Shown: positions 43,376 through 54,675 of the stretch, one piece after another
Layout of the letters: every line of letters starts with the position of its first letter
Position numbering within the stretch: the stretch's first letter is position 1
DNA from: Onthophagus taurus
Taxonomy: Eukaryota; Arthropoda; Insecta; Coleoptera; Scarabaeidae
Reading direction: 5' to 3'
Length of the DNA stretch: 64,000 nt
NCBI RefSeq assembly: GCF_036711975.1
Contig: NC_091976.1
Span: 33,852,001-33,916,000, forward strand
Program-made: the position numbers and the translations under genes
The notes under the pieces: generated by a model
Databases searched by the model: none
Told to the model about the DNA's origin: nothing
The model's input: the letters and a program-made list of their open reading frames with translations, nothing else

Positions 43376-45200
43376 AATAAATGTTTCAATATTTTATTTA
43401 GGAATGACTTTAATGGAAATTCTCTACTCTCCGCTCAAGCTCTACTTTTTAATATATTTTGTTTCCATGCCTTTTAACCCCTTGTCTAATTACTATATTA
43501 TTTCAAAATATTAATAAAAGATAAAGCTTGTTTACAATTAAAGACCAATAATTTTAGGTTTAATAACTAGTTTTAAATAATAATTATAGATATTTAAAGC
43601 AAATAAACTAAAATAAACTCTACATAACTTAAAACCAGATAGAACAACTCTTAAAATTGTTCAAAGTATTGAAAAAATTTCTCTAAAAATTAATATTATT
43701 TTTTAATGAAAATAAACTGGTAGAAACAACCGGTTTTTACGGAAAACGTATAATGTTTTCATACAATAAAATTTTATTTATTAATTAAAAAAGAAATACT
43801 AAACAATTTTTATTATTAGTACAAGAAAATATAAGAGGGGGAATATAAATCAAAAATAGTGCTGCCATCTCTTAATCATATCCATTATTATTATAAAATC
43901 CACCAGCGCCCCCATAGCGGACAAATCCAAAAATAACACTTTATGCGTTACCAATTTTTACGTAGCGATTAGCAGTCTGATATAAAATAGTCAATGATAT
44001 AGGTATTAATAAAATGATAAAAAGGCACGAAAAGTAGAAAATCAAACGTTAAATCATCACAATACAGGCAACCAATCTAACAAATGATATGAACGCCGAA
44101 ATTTGTTGGAATTTTTACTTTACCCTTATCCCGTTATTAACAATATTATGTTTATTAGGAATTTTTAAATAAATTTATTAATTTGTTAATATAAGTATCA
44201 ATTTAATTGTAAAAAAGCATGAAAAGTAAATAATCAAACGCTAAATCTTCACAATATAGGCAACCACTTTAATAAGTAATATAACTTAAATTTGTTTGAA
44301 TTTTTACTTCATCTTATATACATACAATATATAGTGTTTTATATAATAATATATATAACTTTAAAGTAGTGCTAAAATCTATTTTATATTATCTAGACCA
44401 TTAAAACATTTAAAATTATTTTGATTTTTCAAGGTCACGTATGGAATGTGAAGTCATAACTGTCACTCTTTGTTCGGTTATTAACAATATTATATTTACA
44501 ATAAACTAAGTAAGTACTAATATTTAAATAAACTTATTAATTTGTTAATATAGGTACTAATAAAATGGTAAAAAGGTATGAAAAGTAGAAAATCAAACGT
44601 TAAATCTTTGCAGTATAGGCAACCAACCTAACAAGTGATGTGACAACTTAAATGTTTAACAATTTTTTAACAACTAGAAAGAAAAGTTAATTTCCGACTT
44701 AAAAATGAATTAGATAGCACAAAGAACAGTCACAAAATGGTTTTGATGAATACTAAATTATCATTAATACAAAGTCTTGTAAAGCAATTTATTTGGAACA
44801 AGGTCTGGGTTTCATGTATATGCGCGCCATCTAAAATTAAACGGTTGAACTATATAAGTAGTTTGAAATAACTTTTAATATTATTTTTAAAAAATTTCTC
44901 CGTTAATAACTAATAAATTAATTAATGACAATTACACAATTTGTAAATATAAAAGTGATTATTTATTATTTTTGTTGAAATAGAAGAATTTACTAACTAT
45001 TTTTACAAATTCAATTTAGAGATGGCGCTCGTTAACTTAAAATTGAAAGTTTATCAAAGCGCCAAAATTCAAGCTTTTTAAATTTGAGGTACTTTTTAAA
45101 GTTGTATTAAGTTAATTGTTTGTGTAATGTATTGAAATATGATTTTGCTTCGACTTCTATTAAATTATTTGTTTAAGTATGAATAATGTATTTGTTTTAA
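43376..45200. repeat. AT-rich stretch with three spaced copies of a diverged repeat
   Basis: The motif AATCAAACGTTAAATC followed by ACAATATAGGCAACCA and a (C)TAACAAGTGAT-like end occurs at about 44040, 44231 and 44590, each preceded by a GGTACTAATAAAATG-like stretch. Otherwise featureless. Confidence 0.55.
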
Positions 45201-45204
45201 AACG

Positions 45205-45480
45205 TTCTTAAGTACACAAAAAGGGGTATAATTTAGTTCGTGGGGGTTCTCGTGCGGTGTAATAACGGCGGACAGAAATTATATGCTGGCAAACGTGGAC
45301 CGGATCGGTCTCGTCTATCAAATTATCATATCGGAGCCATAAATAATTTCGATAGCATCGGCAGTAGGCCGGCGGATGTCTGCTTTCATGACAAATGATG
45401 GTGGTCCGGCTGATGATATGGAAAATAAAAGCCTCTGTTTTGTTCGAATAAATCCTCTCCACTCTATACGCCTATAGACA
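45205..45480. promoter_or_regulatory. GC-richer single-copy island
   Basis: Sharp rise in GC over the flanking AT-rich DNA, with no repeat match in the window. An open minus-strand frame of 84 codons is present, but I recognise no protein. Candidate conserved non-coding element. Confidence 0.3.
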
Positions 45481-45743
45481 TCACAAATCATTTATTAGAT
45501 ATGGATTTATTACTTTAAAATTTATGTTTATTTTGAAAGGGAAGTTTAAAAAGTAATTTTGGCGGAGGAGCCGGGTTTTAAATAAAAATTATTTAAAAGT
45601 TTTATTAAAATTGTTTCAAAACTTATTAAATATTCATTAAATTTGTAACATGTATAGTTTTTCTTCGTAAATTTTCGGTTGAGCGTCGTCGGTTCTCGGC
45701 AAAATAGCGCGCCCTTCAAATCGAGGCAATGCACAACGCTTGC

Positions 45744-45962
45744 TCAGTTTTCAACTACCACCAGGAGTCGCGGCATCAGCATCGTTCCTAAACCGACAAA
45801 ACGGCACCCCATACGCGTGTCCCTCGACGCGAACGAATTGTTATCTACCTTGTTTCTGATACTTTTTGTTCGGACGCAGTGACACGCGAGTGAACAATAC
45901 AATTTTTCTTGTTTTCTTTTGCTTGCTTCTCGGCAATCCAAACCGAAAAAAATGAGAAACAC
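45744..45962 (+). promoter_or_regulatory. candidate promoter and first exon ending in a strong splice donor
   Basis: A CpG-containing island begins at about 45660. TCAGTT at about 45744 fits an insect initiator. The exon-like part runs to ATGAGAAACAC followed by GTAAGTAAA (donor at 45963), which would put the start codon (MRN...) eleven bases before the splice. No coding exon in the right phase was identified downstream inside the window. Candidate 5' end of a large plus-strand gene. Confidence 0.35.
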
Positions 45963-46389
45963 GTAAGTAAAAAAAACCAAAAAAAATAAATTAAAAAGTG
46001 AGTTTTTAACGATTATTTATGTGTTCGGTGTTAAACAAGTCGGAAAGATTTATTATTGCAACTTTATTTTTGATGGGGGGTAAAATATTAATCGAATTTG
46101 TGTAATGTTTATGTTATGTGTCTATTAATTTGATTATTTATAAATTTATGGTACAGGATTTATTTACATACAAAACGAATTAATTGCGCCGTTTTGGATA
46201 TAACGTTGTGGTTTAATTTATCAATTAAACTACAAACACTAATTTATTTATTACTACGAATTTCGCCGATTAAAAAAAATCAATCCAACATTAAACTGAT
46301 TATTTTTTTATTTTAATTCATTAATTCAAAATTGATTTTTTTTTAATTCTAAAAATATATATAAATATATATGTATATAAGGCTTCTTT

Positions 46390-46760
46390 ATAAGCGCATT
46401 TAGTGCGCCCTTAATACGACTTAATACTAACGAGATCCAAAACAAAGTGAATTTAACGGACGAACGAGTGCCCCCTCGAGGGGAGGTAACTGTATCTGCA
46501 CCCCGGGTGTACTCCCCCGGAATTGGCTGACGGCAAATTGAATAACAATCGGCGAAATCGTTGAACGTCGATCTCGTTGATTGCGATCCGCCGACTCGGA
46601 TACAAACAGACGTGATTGCTGCCGCTTCTAGTGAATGGGGCGCCCTTCTCTTTCACTCTCTCCCCGTTTAGAGTTTCCTTTTAATCGGTGCTCTTCACGA
46701 AACCACCAGCATCCCGCTAAAAACGAATGCTAAGACTTTAATGTCCGAGGCCATACCAAC
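46390..46760. promoter_or_regulatory. GC-richer single-copy island
   Basis: Repeat-free stretch with CCCCGGGTGTACTCCCCCGG and CTCTTTCACTCTCTCCCCG. It would lie in the first intron of the gene suggested at 45744. Candidate regulatory element. Confidence 0.3.
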
Positions 46761-47508
46761 ACTTTAAGGGTTCTTTTTTTCGAGCGCTTCTTTTTTTTTT
46801 GTTTTTGGAAAAGAAAAAGAGGAAAGATGAGGTTATTCTTTAAAGTGGAAGAGTTTCTTTAGCACGATTTTACCCGCTTCTTTTTGTTTGTGAGATCGTT
46901 TAAACGTAGAATAAAACGTTTATATTTTATTTTCAACTTGTTTGAATGTTTTCGATTTTGTTTTTATTATTCATTGTTCATTTTTTACATCAGGTGTTCT
47001 AAGAACAGTTTATGTTAACAATAAGTTTTATTTCCTTCGAGTTTTTGCAGTTACAAATAAAACAAAATCATTTGACAGAGATTCTATGCATTTTGTGCAA
47101 TCAATCAAAATTATGAAGCTAATCTACCTGGGGATCACTGGGACCATACAAGAAATTAGTTCATCCACGACGACCGTCCATTAGAACTTTACAGGGTTCT
47201 GGCCAATACAAAAATTTGAAAATTCAGATTTAAATATTATTAATTGCGTTCTCTTCGACTAAAATATTTTCAGATTTCTAGCACTTCTTTATTTTTTTAA
47301 ATGGAACACCCTATATATTAAACTAAGATTAGAACTAAAACTAGAAACTTTCGGGTTTTGCCGTGCGTCTTTTAATAAAAGGTTTGACGTTTCGGATGCC
47401 ATGTTGCAACCTTCTTCAGAAACTGGTTCGAAGTGACGAGATCAAAAAATCGGTAACTATATATAAGTCGGAAAAACTAATTAATAATCAGTTAACGCTA
47501 ATTACAAA

Positions 47509-47946
47509 CTAATTAATAACTAATTGCGTCGCGTCCGGTGTGAGGCGGGAAGAGGTCTTCGTGTTCACCACCATCTTCCATGTTCTGCTAAGCTCCCAGC
47601 CATCCTCTCTGTTGACGTTATTTTTATGTCGGTGAATCTCTATGGCTTCTCTTGTCAGTCTTTGGTAGTATCTGTTGTCCCTAGCCAGCACCTTTGTTTG
47701 TTCGAAGTTTATTCGGTGCCCCTCTGCATGGCAATGTTCCGCAACCGCCGACTGCTGGATCTTCTTCAGCCTTACATCCTTCTCATGCTCCTTGATGCGG
47801 CACTCGACATTGCGCCCAGTTTGGCCAACATAAACCTTCCCACAACTACACGATATTCGATAGACTCCCGCTCCTTTTAATGGAGTTAGTTTGTCCTTGG
47901 CTATCGGGAGTGTGTTCCGAATTTTGCTGACCATGCCGTACCGCAC
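47509..47946 (-). pseudogene. Penelope-like GIY-YIG endonuclease domain
   Basis: The open frame contains GVYRISCSCGKVYVGQTGRN, the GIY-YIG core, then RIKEHEKDVR, AEHCHAEGH and LTREAIEIHRHKNNVNREDG. This is the endonuclease that nicks the target in Penelope-like elements. The domain is intact as far as can be seen, but it is separated from the reverse transcriptase by frame breaks near 47950-48200. Confidence 0.85.
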
Positions 47947-48201
47947 TACGATGTCGTTCTTCTTGAGGTGCCTAGCAATTCGTTCCGTTACACCTGAAAC
48001 ATAGGGAAGACAGATAAATCCAAGTGGTTTTTGTACTTACCGTGTCCTCTTTCTGTTTTCGCTGCTTGATGGCCTGGTTGATGTCCCTCGAAGTATATCA
48101 ATTCTTCTGCAGCACGCCTCGTAGAAAGTGTTGCTCCTCCTTCAAGTTCTCTCCTTCACATAGCCTCGCTGAAATAATGTACGGATCACGGACCTCTTCT
48201 G

Positions 48202-49020
48202 CTAGGGATGATGATGTGAACATGCCTGTAAATACCTGTTGGTATGGGTCTTCTTTCGGTATACACCAAGTTCTATATCTCCATTTGTCGTCCTGGTGAC
48301 CAACACACCTAGGAAAGGTAGTTTTTTGGCAGTTTCTGTTTCCATGGTGAACTTAATCATAGGATGTTGAGAGTTCAAGTGATCCAAGAACTCTTGGTGC
48401 CGTTTTTGACCATGTTGCCATACACAAACGTGTCATCCACATATCGGAGCCATAGTTTTGGTTTCCACTGGCTCTTCTTCAAAGCGTCCTCTTCGAATAA
48501 TTCCATGTAGAAATTAGCTATAACTGGCGATAGTGGAGATCCCATGGCTGCCCCTTCGGACTGCTCGTAAAATTCTCCTTTCCAGCTGAAATACGTCGAC
48601 GATACCAGATCTGGCACGTATCCTGGTAAACCCTCCGGAATGAGTTTTCGGCGAAGACCCTCTACAGCATCCTTAACTGGTACCCTAGTAAAAAGGGATT
48701 CCACATCGAAACTTACCAACATATCCCCAGCATCCAGCTTTACACCTTTTACCGATTCCACAAAATGTGTAGAATCCCTGACATACGATTCCGTGTTACC
48801 TGTAAAGGGGGACAGAATCTTTGCAAGATGTTTAGCCAGCTGGTATGTTGGGGAGTTGATGGCGCTGACGATAGGGCGGAGGGGGACGTCTGGTTTGTGA
48901 ACGTGGTTTGCGCCTGCACAAACAAACTTTTCTGCTGTTCTGCTGGAATTCCTGTGGATTTTATCAGTTCCTTCATTTTTCTAACGATTTTGTCTGTGGG
49001 GTCCTTCTTTAATTCATTAG
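48202..49020 (-). pseudogene. Penelope-like reverse transcriptase, broken
   Basis: Reads KKDPTDKIVRKMKELIKSTG at the right, then LVSFDVESLFTRVPV, AAMGSPLSPVIANFYMELFE and the catalytic LRYVDDTFVYG. A frame shift near 48400 leads to FLGVLVTRTTNGDIELGVYR. The order (RT finger, palm with YVDD, then GIY-YIG) is that of Penelope-like elements. The 5' part of the RT is missing, so the copy is truncated and inactive. Confidence 0.85.
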
Positions 49021-50721
49021 TTTAATTCACATCGGTCGTGAAAGCCTTCGTACTTATACCCTATATATTTTTACATATTTGGATTTGTCTGTTTTCAGGG
49101 TTTATAAATAAGTTTACTTTTTGCAATTTGATTCGGCCGTTCTCGAGTTATTCGAATTTTTCTAGAAAAATCTGCTCCAGCAGACATTTGTTAAAAAAAT
49201 CAGAGAACACTCGATTTTTGGGATATCAATTTAGGATGCAGAACATGCATAAGCAACATGATGGAGTGTGTTTTGGTGCCGAGTACGGCTGTCTAGATCG
49301 TTTGGTTACTTTACTACGGCACGTTAACTTTTCGAAATTTGGAAATACCATAACTTCATTTTTTTAAATCGCAGCCCCCATATTTTATTACTTAGTCGTC
49401 TTCGGTGTCTCATTTTACATCTTTTATATCCCATATGTCCTATACCTAACATTTATAGTTTGGGAGATAATTAGGGTTTTTTGAAAAATGCACACATATA
49501 TCGATATTTAACCTAGTGTGCCATGAATACCTGGTGTGACCTAGGGTATAACCATATGAACTGGCCTTTTGAAAATTTGCAGACTTCTGTGTTTGATGCC
49601 AGCTTTTTACTAAAATATTTTCAGGTTCATTTTCAGGGTGCTTGAGGTGACAATTTTCATATTTCAAATGGAACACCCTGTATTTCATTACATTTTTGAA
49701 ATTTTTGTTCAATTTTAGGCCCCTGTATGTTGCAGCCGACACGTACGCGCAATTATTTGGTTGCACTCTCCATAAATTATTATCAAATTCAAATAATCCT
49801 CATTACTAAATTCCAAACGTGGCATTTCTTGAGAACAGATCACTACAAAAAGTAACCTAGTCATCACACCAACAGAAATAAATCATAGCTTTAGCAAATG
49901 TCAAACTGTCTCTGATAATACATAATCACAAAGGCGGTCAAAGTAGATGACTTATAAATAAAAAAAAGTAACGTTGTAGTTGACATTTTTGATTGAAAAA
50001 TGTTATAAAACTCAGGGTGTTCCATTTAAAATATGAAAATTGCGACCTCTTCCGGTGTAACCACAAGTACCCGGAACCTGAAAATACTTTAATATCGATA
50101 TTTGTGTGCATTTTTCAATAAACCCTAATTATTTCCCAAACTATAAATGTTAGGTATAGGACATATCGGATATAAAAGATGTAAAATGAGACATCGAAGA
50201 CGACTAAGTAATAAAATATGGGGGGTGCCATTTAAAGAAATGAAGTTATAGTACTTCCAAGTTTCGAAAAGGTAATGTGCCATAGTAAAGTGACCAAACG
50301 TTCTAGACAGCCATACTCGGCACCAAAACATACTCCATCATGTTGCTTAAGCATGTTCTCAATCCTAAATTGATACCCAAAAAATCGAGTGTTCTCCGAT
50401 TTTTTGAACAAATGTCTGCTGGAGCAGATTTTTCTAGAAAAATTCGAATAACTCGAGAACGACCGAATGAAATTGCAAAAAGTAAAGTCATTCATAAATC
50501 TTGAAAACAATTCCAAATATGTAAAAATATACAGGGTGTTCCATTTAAAAAAATAAAGTAGGTGGCGACTTCCGGTATAACCGGAAGTATTAGATATTTG
50601 AAAATATTTTAGTCGAAGTCGATAATACTTAAATCTGAATTTTCAAATTTGTATTTTGGCCACAACCCTGTAAAGTTCTAATGGTCGTCGTGGATGACCC
50701 TGTATAAATGGTGGCATACAC

Positions 50722-50962
50722 ATTAAAAGTATGCAACTCCAAAAACGTACACCCTCTGTAGGTGTAATTCCAAACCTAGGGCTTAATCACAGCGTGTCAG
50801 AATGAATTACGTTTACATCTTATACGATTATCTCCAATCAAGCACTTACACAGATATCATCTTGCTGTACGAGTGTTTATCCGCATTAACAAAAGTTCTG
50901 TATTATGAGAAATCAAATTACTTAAACAAATATGTTTAAATTTCTTTACTGTAGATGATATT
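50722..50962. repeat. inverted partner of 59727-59999
   Basis: ATGCAACTCCAAAAACGTAC through GATTATCTCCAATCAAGCAC matches the complement of 59727-59999 at roughly 75%. The pair brackets about 8.8 kb. Confidence 0.7.
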
Positions 50963-51099
50963 CGAGCTAACAGGCTGAATTATTGACCGAATATGATACT
51001 GGTTGTGACAAAGTTATGAAATTATCGTAAACGATAAAAATGGCGGAGGAGCCGGTAAATATTTCGATAAATACTTTTTAGGTTTTAATAAGAAAGTTG

Positions 51100-53300
51100 A
51101 AAGAGCACGAAAGGGGTAAGGTTTAGGTAAAGGTACCGTTCGTCTCCATTAACGTTCGCAGCTAATTCCCGTAGGCGGCCAGGTTAGAATTAATTCGGGA
51201 TAGAGACCGGCCCCAGCAGCTACTTCCAATTAACACCGAGGTCGAAAAGGAAGGTATTTCACCGTAATTGGACAGAGTTATTGGCCGATGTAGCGGTCGC
51301 ACGACTTGCGGTTTAATTTGAAACACACTCTCGCTCTCTTATAACGGCCGATCCACCCCCTTCGACTACATTATTAATCCGAACGCGAATTGTGTATACC
51401 TTTCGCGGTGAATTTCGAATGGTTTCCTTAGTTCTTTGTAGGTTGGGCGCTGCGAGATCGAAGAAAAGCCGCGGAGTTATTTGAAATTCAAAGCACGCGC
51501 GCTCAGATCCGAGCTTTTTTATCGTTAAAAAATAAAAGTGGGCAGAGGGCGAAGTAATCACGCGAGGTTGGGGTTAAGTCCCTTATCGCAGTAAGCGTCG
51601 CGACGCTGCTTGCATACCGAGCGATGTCCTTTGCATCGGGATCTATTAAGTTAAGAGCGCTTCCTGAACAAGATTGAATGGGAAAATTACATAAAATTTT
51701 TACTAAAAATAACCCGATTACTAATTCAAATACATTATCGAATCAAAGCTAGTATTTGCTTAATTGGAATCGAGCGCTTAATAGATCTTGGTTTGGGCGT
51801 CGGCGGGCATCCGTTGACAGTAATGAAGAATTATTAAGCGTCAGCCGGCGTCGAGATACCAAACTACATCGCATCGACACTATCCGACAGAATGGCGCAG
51901 TAGACAACGTAGCCATTAACATAAATTGTTATCGATTAGGGAACATTGTAGATGGAACGCTGAGAGAACATTTCAGATTGTTATGACGTAACGGTTATTT
52001 CCTGCAGCGAGGAAATATCGCGGAAAATCTCGAAAAATAGGAGATCGATCGAGAACCCTGCTGGATTGTCCATCAACTAAACTGCACACCTCGTCGATGT
52101 CGATTTCGAGCGTTTCTCCAGCACAACCGCCCCCTTTCGCTGTGTTTGCGCCGATTTACCCGCAGGTACAATATCTTTGATCTTTCAGGCGCGAGTGTAT
52201 TACCACCATGCTGTGTGGCGTTTTCCTGTGAAAACCCCTGGCGTCTACCCAACCGAGTTTTACATCACGCGAACACAACTTGACGATGTAAGGACCCGTG
52301 TATATATACCTATATATATTTACGTTTTCCCCAAAACCGTTTTTAACCCGACCTCAATTAAAGTATTTTTCAACTACTTAAATTTTGACTTTAACTCAAA
52401 GTGTTTTCTCTAAGGATCGTTTAATTTTCTATCGTAAAATGTCAGATTAAAGCTTCGGACGTCAATACCTCGCGAAAGAGTTGACTTTTAAAGTTCTACA
52501 CTCGGGGGCGTAAATTCGCTGCAAGTAGTCAGCGCGCTATCGGGTGAGGTAAATGTGCGTCTGGCAAATTCGCCTAAAAGGTTTATAGTTTAATGCGACC
52601 CTTAAGGCCTTCAGTATTGACCGAACCCCCGCCTTAAATCGCGAGCTTTACCACCTCGACCCACGATAGCGCCATATCGGTCGGGAATTTACGAACGTAG
52701 ACGCGAAAAGCATCCGGTGATATATCGTTTTGAAAGAAAAGAATCAAAAAGAAAGAAACAAAAACTAGAAATGGGGGACCAAAATCAAATAGGGGGTCCT
52801 AAGCATACACTTTGCATGCATCTGCATGACGATGACGTTTCGAATATGAGCCAAGTTGTAATTTTCGTTTCGAAATTATTGTGCGAGGGGGAAACGTCTG
52901 CATACAGCACGTTGCATAAATACATACATGAATACCATATAAGGTAAAGTTTAAATTAAAATTGAATACGGTTAGTTTTGAGCGTATTTAGTAAATGTTG
53001 TAGCGCGTCGAGTTTAATAAACTTGTTTTGCTTTTTGGGGTTATTTTTAATAGCGACGCGAACTTTCGGGACACCTGTACCTTTTTAAATATTCATTTAC
53101 CGTAGAGCGACCTATAACGATATGCATCGCGGGAGAAAGCTCCTAATTACCATCCCAAATGCGATAGTTGTGTATACAACAAATTGAAATCGGAAATTAC
53201 CGCATTTAGTACAGTATTTAGCTGATACATTAATATGCAAACGAGGTTCCGTGCATTGGTAACGTGTACCGCACGTTTCGTGTAAACGCCTTGTGCCGAA
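51100..53300. promoter_or_regulatory. GC-richer single-copy region
   Basis: About 2.2 kb free of the local repeats, with much higher GC. Open frames at 51756-51986 and 52717-52947 are unrecognised. Possibly introns, regulatory DNA and exons of a large gene (see 45744 and 52190). Confidence 0.35.
52190..52288 (+). CDS. possible isolated coding exon, unknown protein
   Basis: 33 codons between a good acceptor (TTTGATCTTTCAG) and donor (GAT|GTAAGG), phase 0 at both ends. The reading includes VYYHHAVWRFPVKTPGVYPT. I recognise no family. The phase does not fit the exon proposed at 45744 directly, so another exon or another gene would be needed. Confidence 0.25.
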
Positions 53301-53450
53301 ATATTACTTGGTACGTTCAAGGAAACTTCAATTAAATCTATATTTAGTATGCTACGGAATAATTTAAGACCACATATCAATTAATTCTTAAAAATACAGT
53401 TATAACGCTTTAATATATCTTACTTAATATAATTATTACCTTAATTTATA

Positions 53451-54115
53451 CAGGGTGTTTTATAATATATGCGCAGGACTTGAGGATGTGATAGCTTGTT
53501 CAAAAATTTATAACAAAAGCTACCTCCTGTCAAAATAACAATTAGTTTGTACCTGCAAAAAGTAAACTTGTATTACAAAATTAAAAATGAATTACACAAA
53601 CGCTGAAATGTGCGAAATGCACTACCTTTACGGAATGGCGTGCGGTAATTCGGCAGAAGTAAGGCGGTTGTATCAAGAAAGACATCTTGATCGACCAGTA
53701 CCACACCATAACTTGTTTCTACGCATTCACCAACGACTATGGGAAAATGGAAGTTTTAAAAGGAATACTGCTGATAATGGGCGGCCTATGGACGTTGCAA
53801 ATCCCCAAATAGAAGAGGCTGTCCTCAACGAAATTGATGAAAATCCCACCACAAGTACCAGAAAAATTGCTCACAACTTAAACCTATCTCACTCGACGGT
53901 TTGGAGAATTTTGAAAAAGCATCTTTTGTATCCCTACCATATCCAAAGGGTACAAGCCTTATTACCAAGAGATTTTCCGCCAAAATTGGCCTTGTGTACA
54001 CATTTGCACTCGAAAATAGTGCATTTTAGAGTATAAGTTGATAGAAACTCTTTTTCAAATTTTTGGAGAAGCTATCACATCCTGAAGACCTGCGCATATG
54101 TTATGAAACACCCTG
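53451..54115. mobile_element. 665-bp internally deleted mariner-type element
   Basis: Ends CAGGGTGTTTTATAATATAT and, inverted, CAGGGTGTTTCATAACATAT, similar for about 50 bases. TA at 53449-53450 and 54116-54117. It carries only the start of a transposase (53587-54036). Confidence 0.9.
53587..54036 (+). pseudogene. mariner transposase N-terminal DNA-binding part (DUF4817-type)
   Basis: An uninterrupted frame of 149 codons starting MNYTNAEMCEMHYLYGMACG, then FLRIHQRLWENGSFKR and NPTTSTRKIAHNLNLSHSTV with WRILKKHLLYPYHIQRVQAL. These are the two helix-turn-helix motifs that bind the inverted repeats. The DDE catalytic domain is missing, and the frame runs into the element's right end. Such a truncated protein could still bind the ends and act as a competitor, but that is inference. 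Confidence 0.75.
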
Positions 54116-54299
54116 TATAATAATCTTATCAGCACTGACAAGGATTTAAATAGCTCACTTATTCAGGAAGTTATCAAAAGCAGCGATGTCACAACACTAC
54201 GAGTTTTGCAGAATTTTGCACCATGTTATAGCATTTAAAATTTGAATAAAATTGTTCGCTCTACATTAATCGCGTTTTATCCTTAACTCTATAAAAGTT

Positions 54300-54560
54300 T
54301 GAAGACGTACGTAGTGTTAGTTCTACTTTTAGTTCAACAAGGATATACAACAATCTAGCGCTGAATAACAATTAAAACTAGAAGTAACACTAGACTTAAA
54401 ACTAGAAACATTCGGGTTTAGCCCCACGTCTCTCAAGACGGCTAAACCCGAATGACTATAGTTCTAGGTCTTGTTTTAGTTCTAGTTTTAGTTCAACAAG
54501 TATATACAACAATCTAACGCTTAATAACAACTAAAACTAGAGCAAACACTAGCTATAGAA
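54300..54560. repeat. palindromic CTAG-rich repeat, about two units
   Basis: ATTCGGGTTTAGCCCCACGT CTCTCAAGACGGCTAAACCC is flanked by arms whose loop reads CAACAAGTATATACAACAAT, unlike the loop in other arrays. Confidence 0.85.
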
Positions 54561-54675
54561 CACTATTCCAATCTGGGTCTGCTGACCAATAAGTAAGTTT
54601 GCGTGTTGACAGAAGACATATTTTTGCCAGTTGTAAAACACTAAAACTGAGGCTCTACCATTGAGGTCTTATATA

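Larger units (their letters stand above)
47320..49057 (-). mobile_element. Penelope-like retroelement insertion with 12-bp target-site duplication
   Basis: ACCCTATATATT is directly repeated at 47308-47319 and 49058-49069, and the arm sequence at 50520-50535 shows the uninterrupted site. The element reads on the minus strand. Its 3' end (left) carries GGCATCCGAAACGTCAAACC followed by one half of the palindromic CTAG-rich repeat. Coding remnants are listed at 47509 and 48202. Confidence 0.85.
47165..50705. mobile_element. large nested inverted-repeat structure
   Basis: Concentric arms: 47173-47318 faces 50527-50695, 49060-49480 faces 50095-50530, and 49620-49690 faces 50010-50080. The centre is near 49800-49850. 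Removing the Penelope insertion (47320-49057) makes the left arms continuous. GGGTGTTCCATTTAAA recurs at each step, the word found at the ends of several mariner-type elements here. No transposase frame. Probably a non-autonomous mariner-related foldback built by repeated nesting. Confidence 0.7.

Noticed and set aside
45208-45734. Minus-strand frames in the GC-rich island
   Set aside because: The amino-acid content is unremarkable and there are no splice or start signals. The island is better explained as non-coding.
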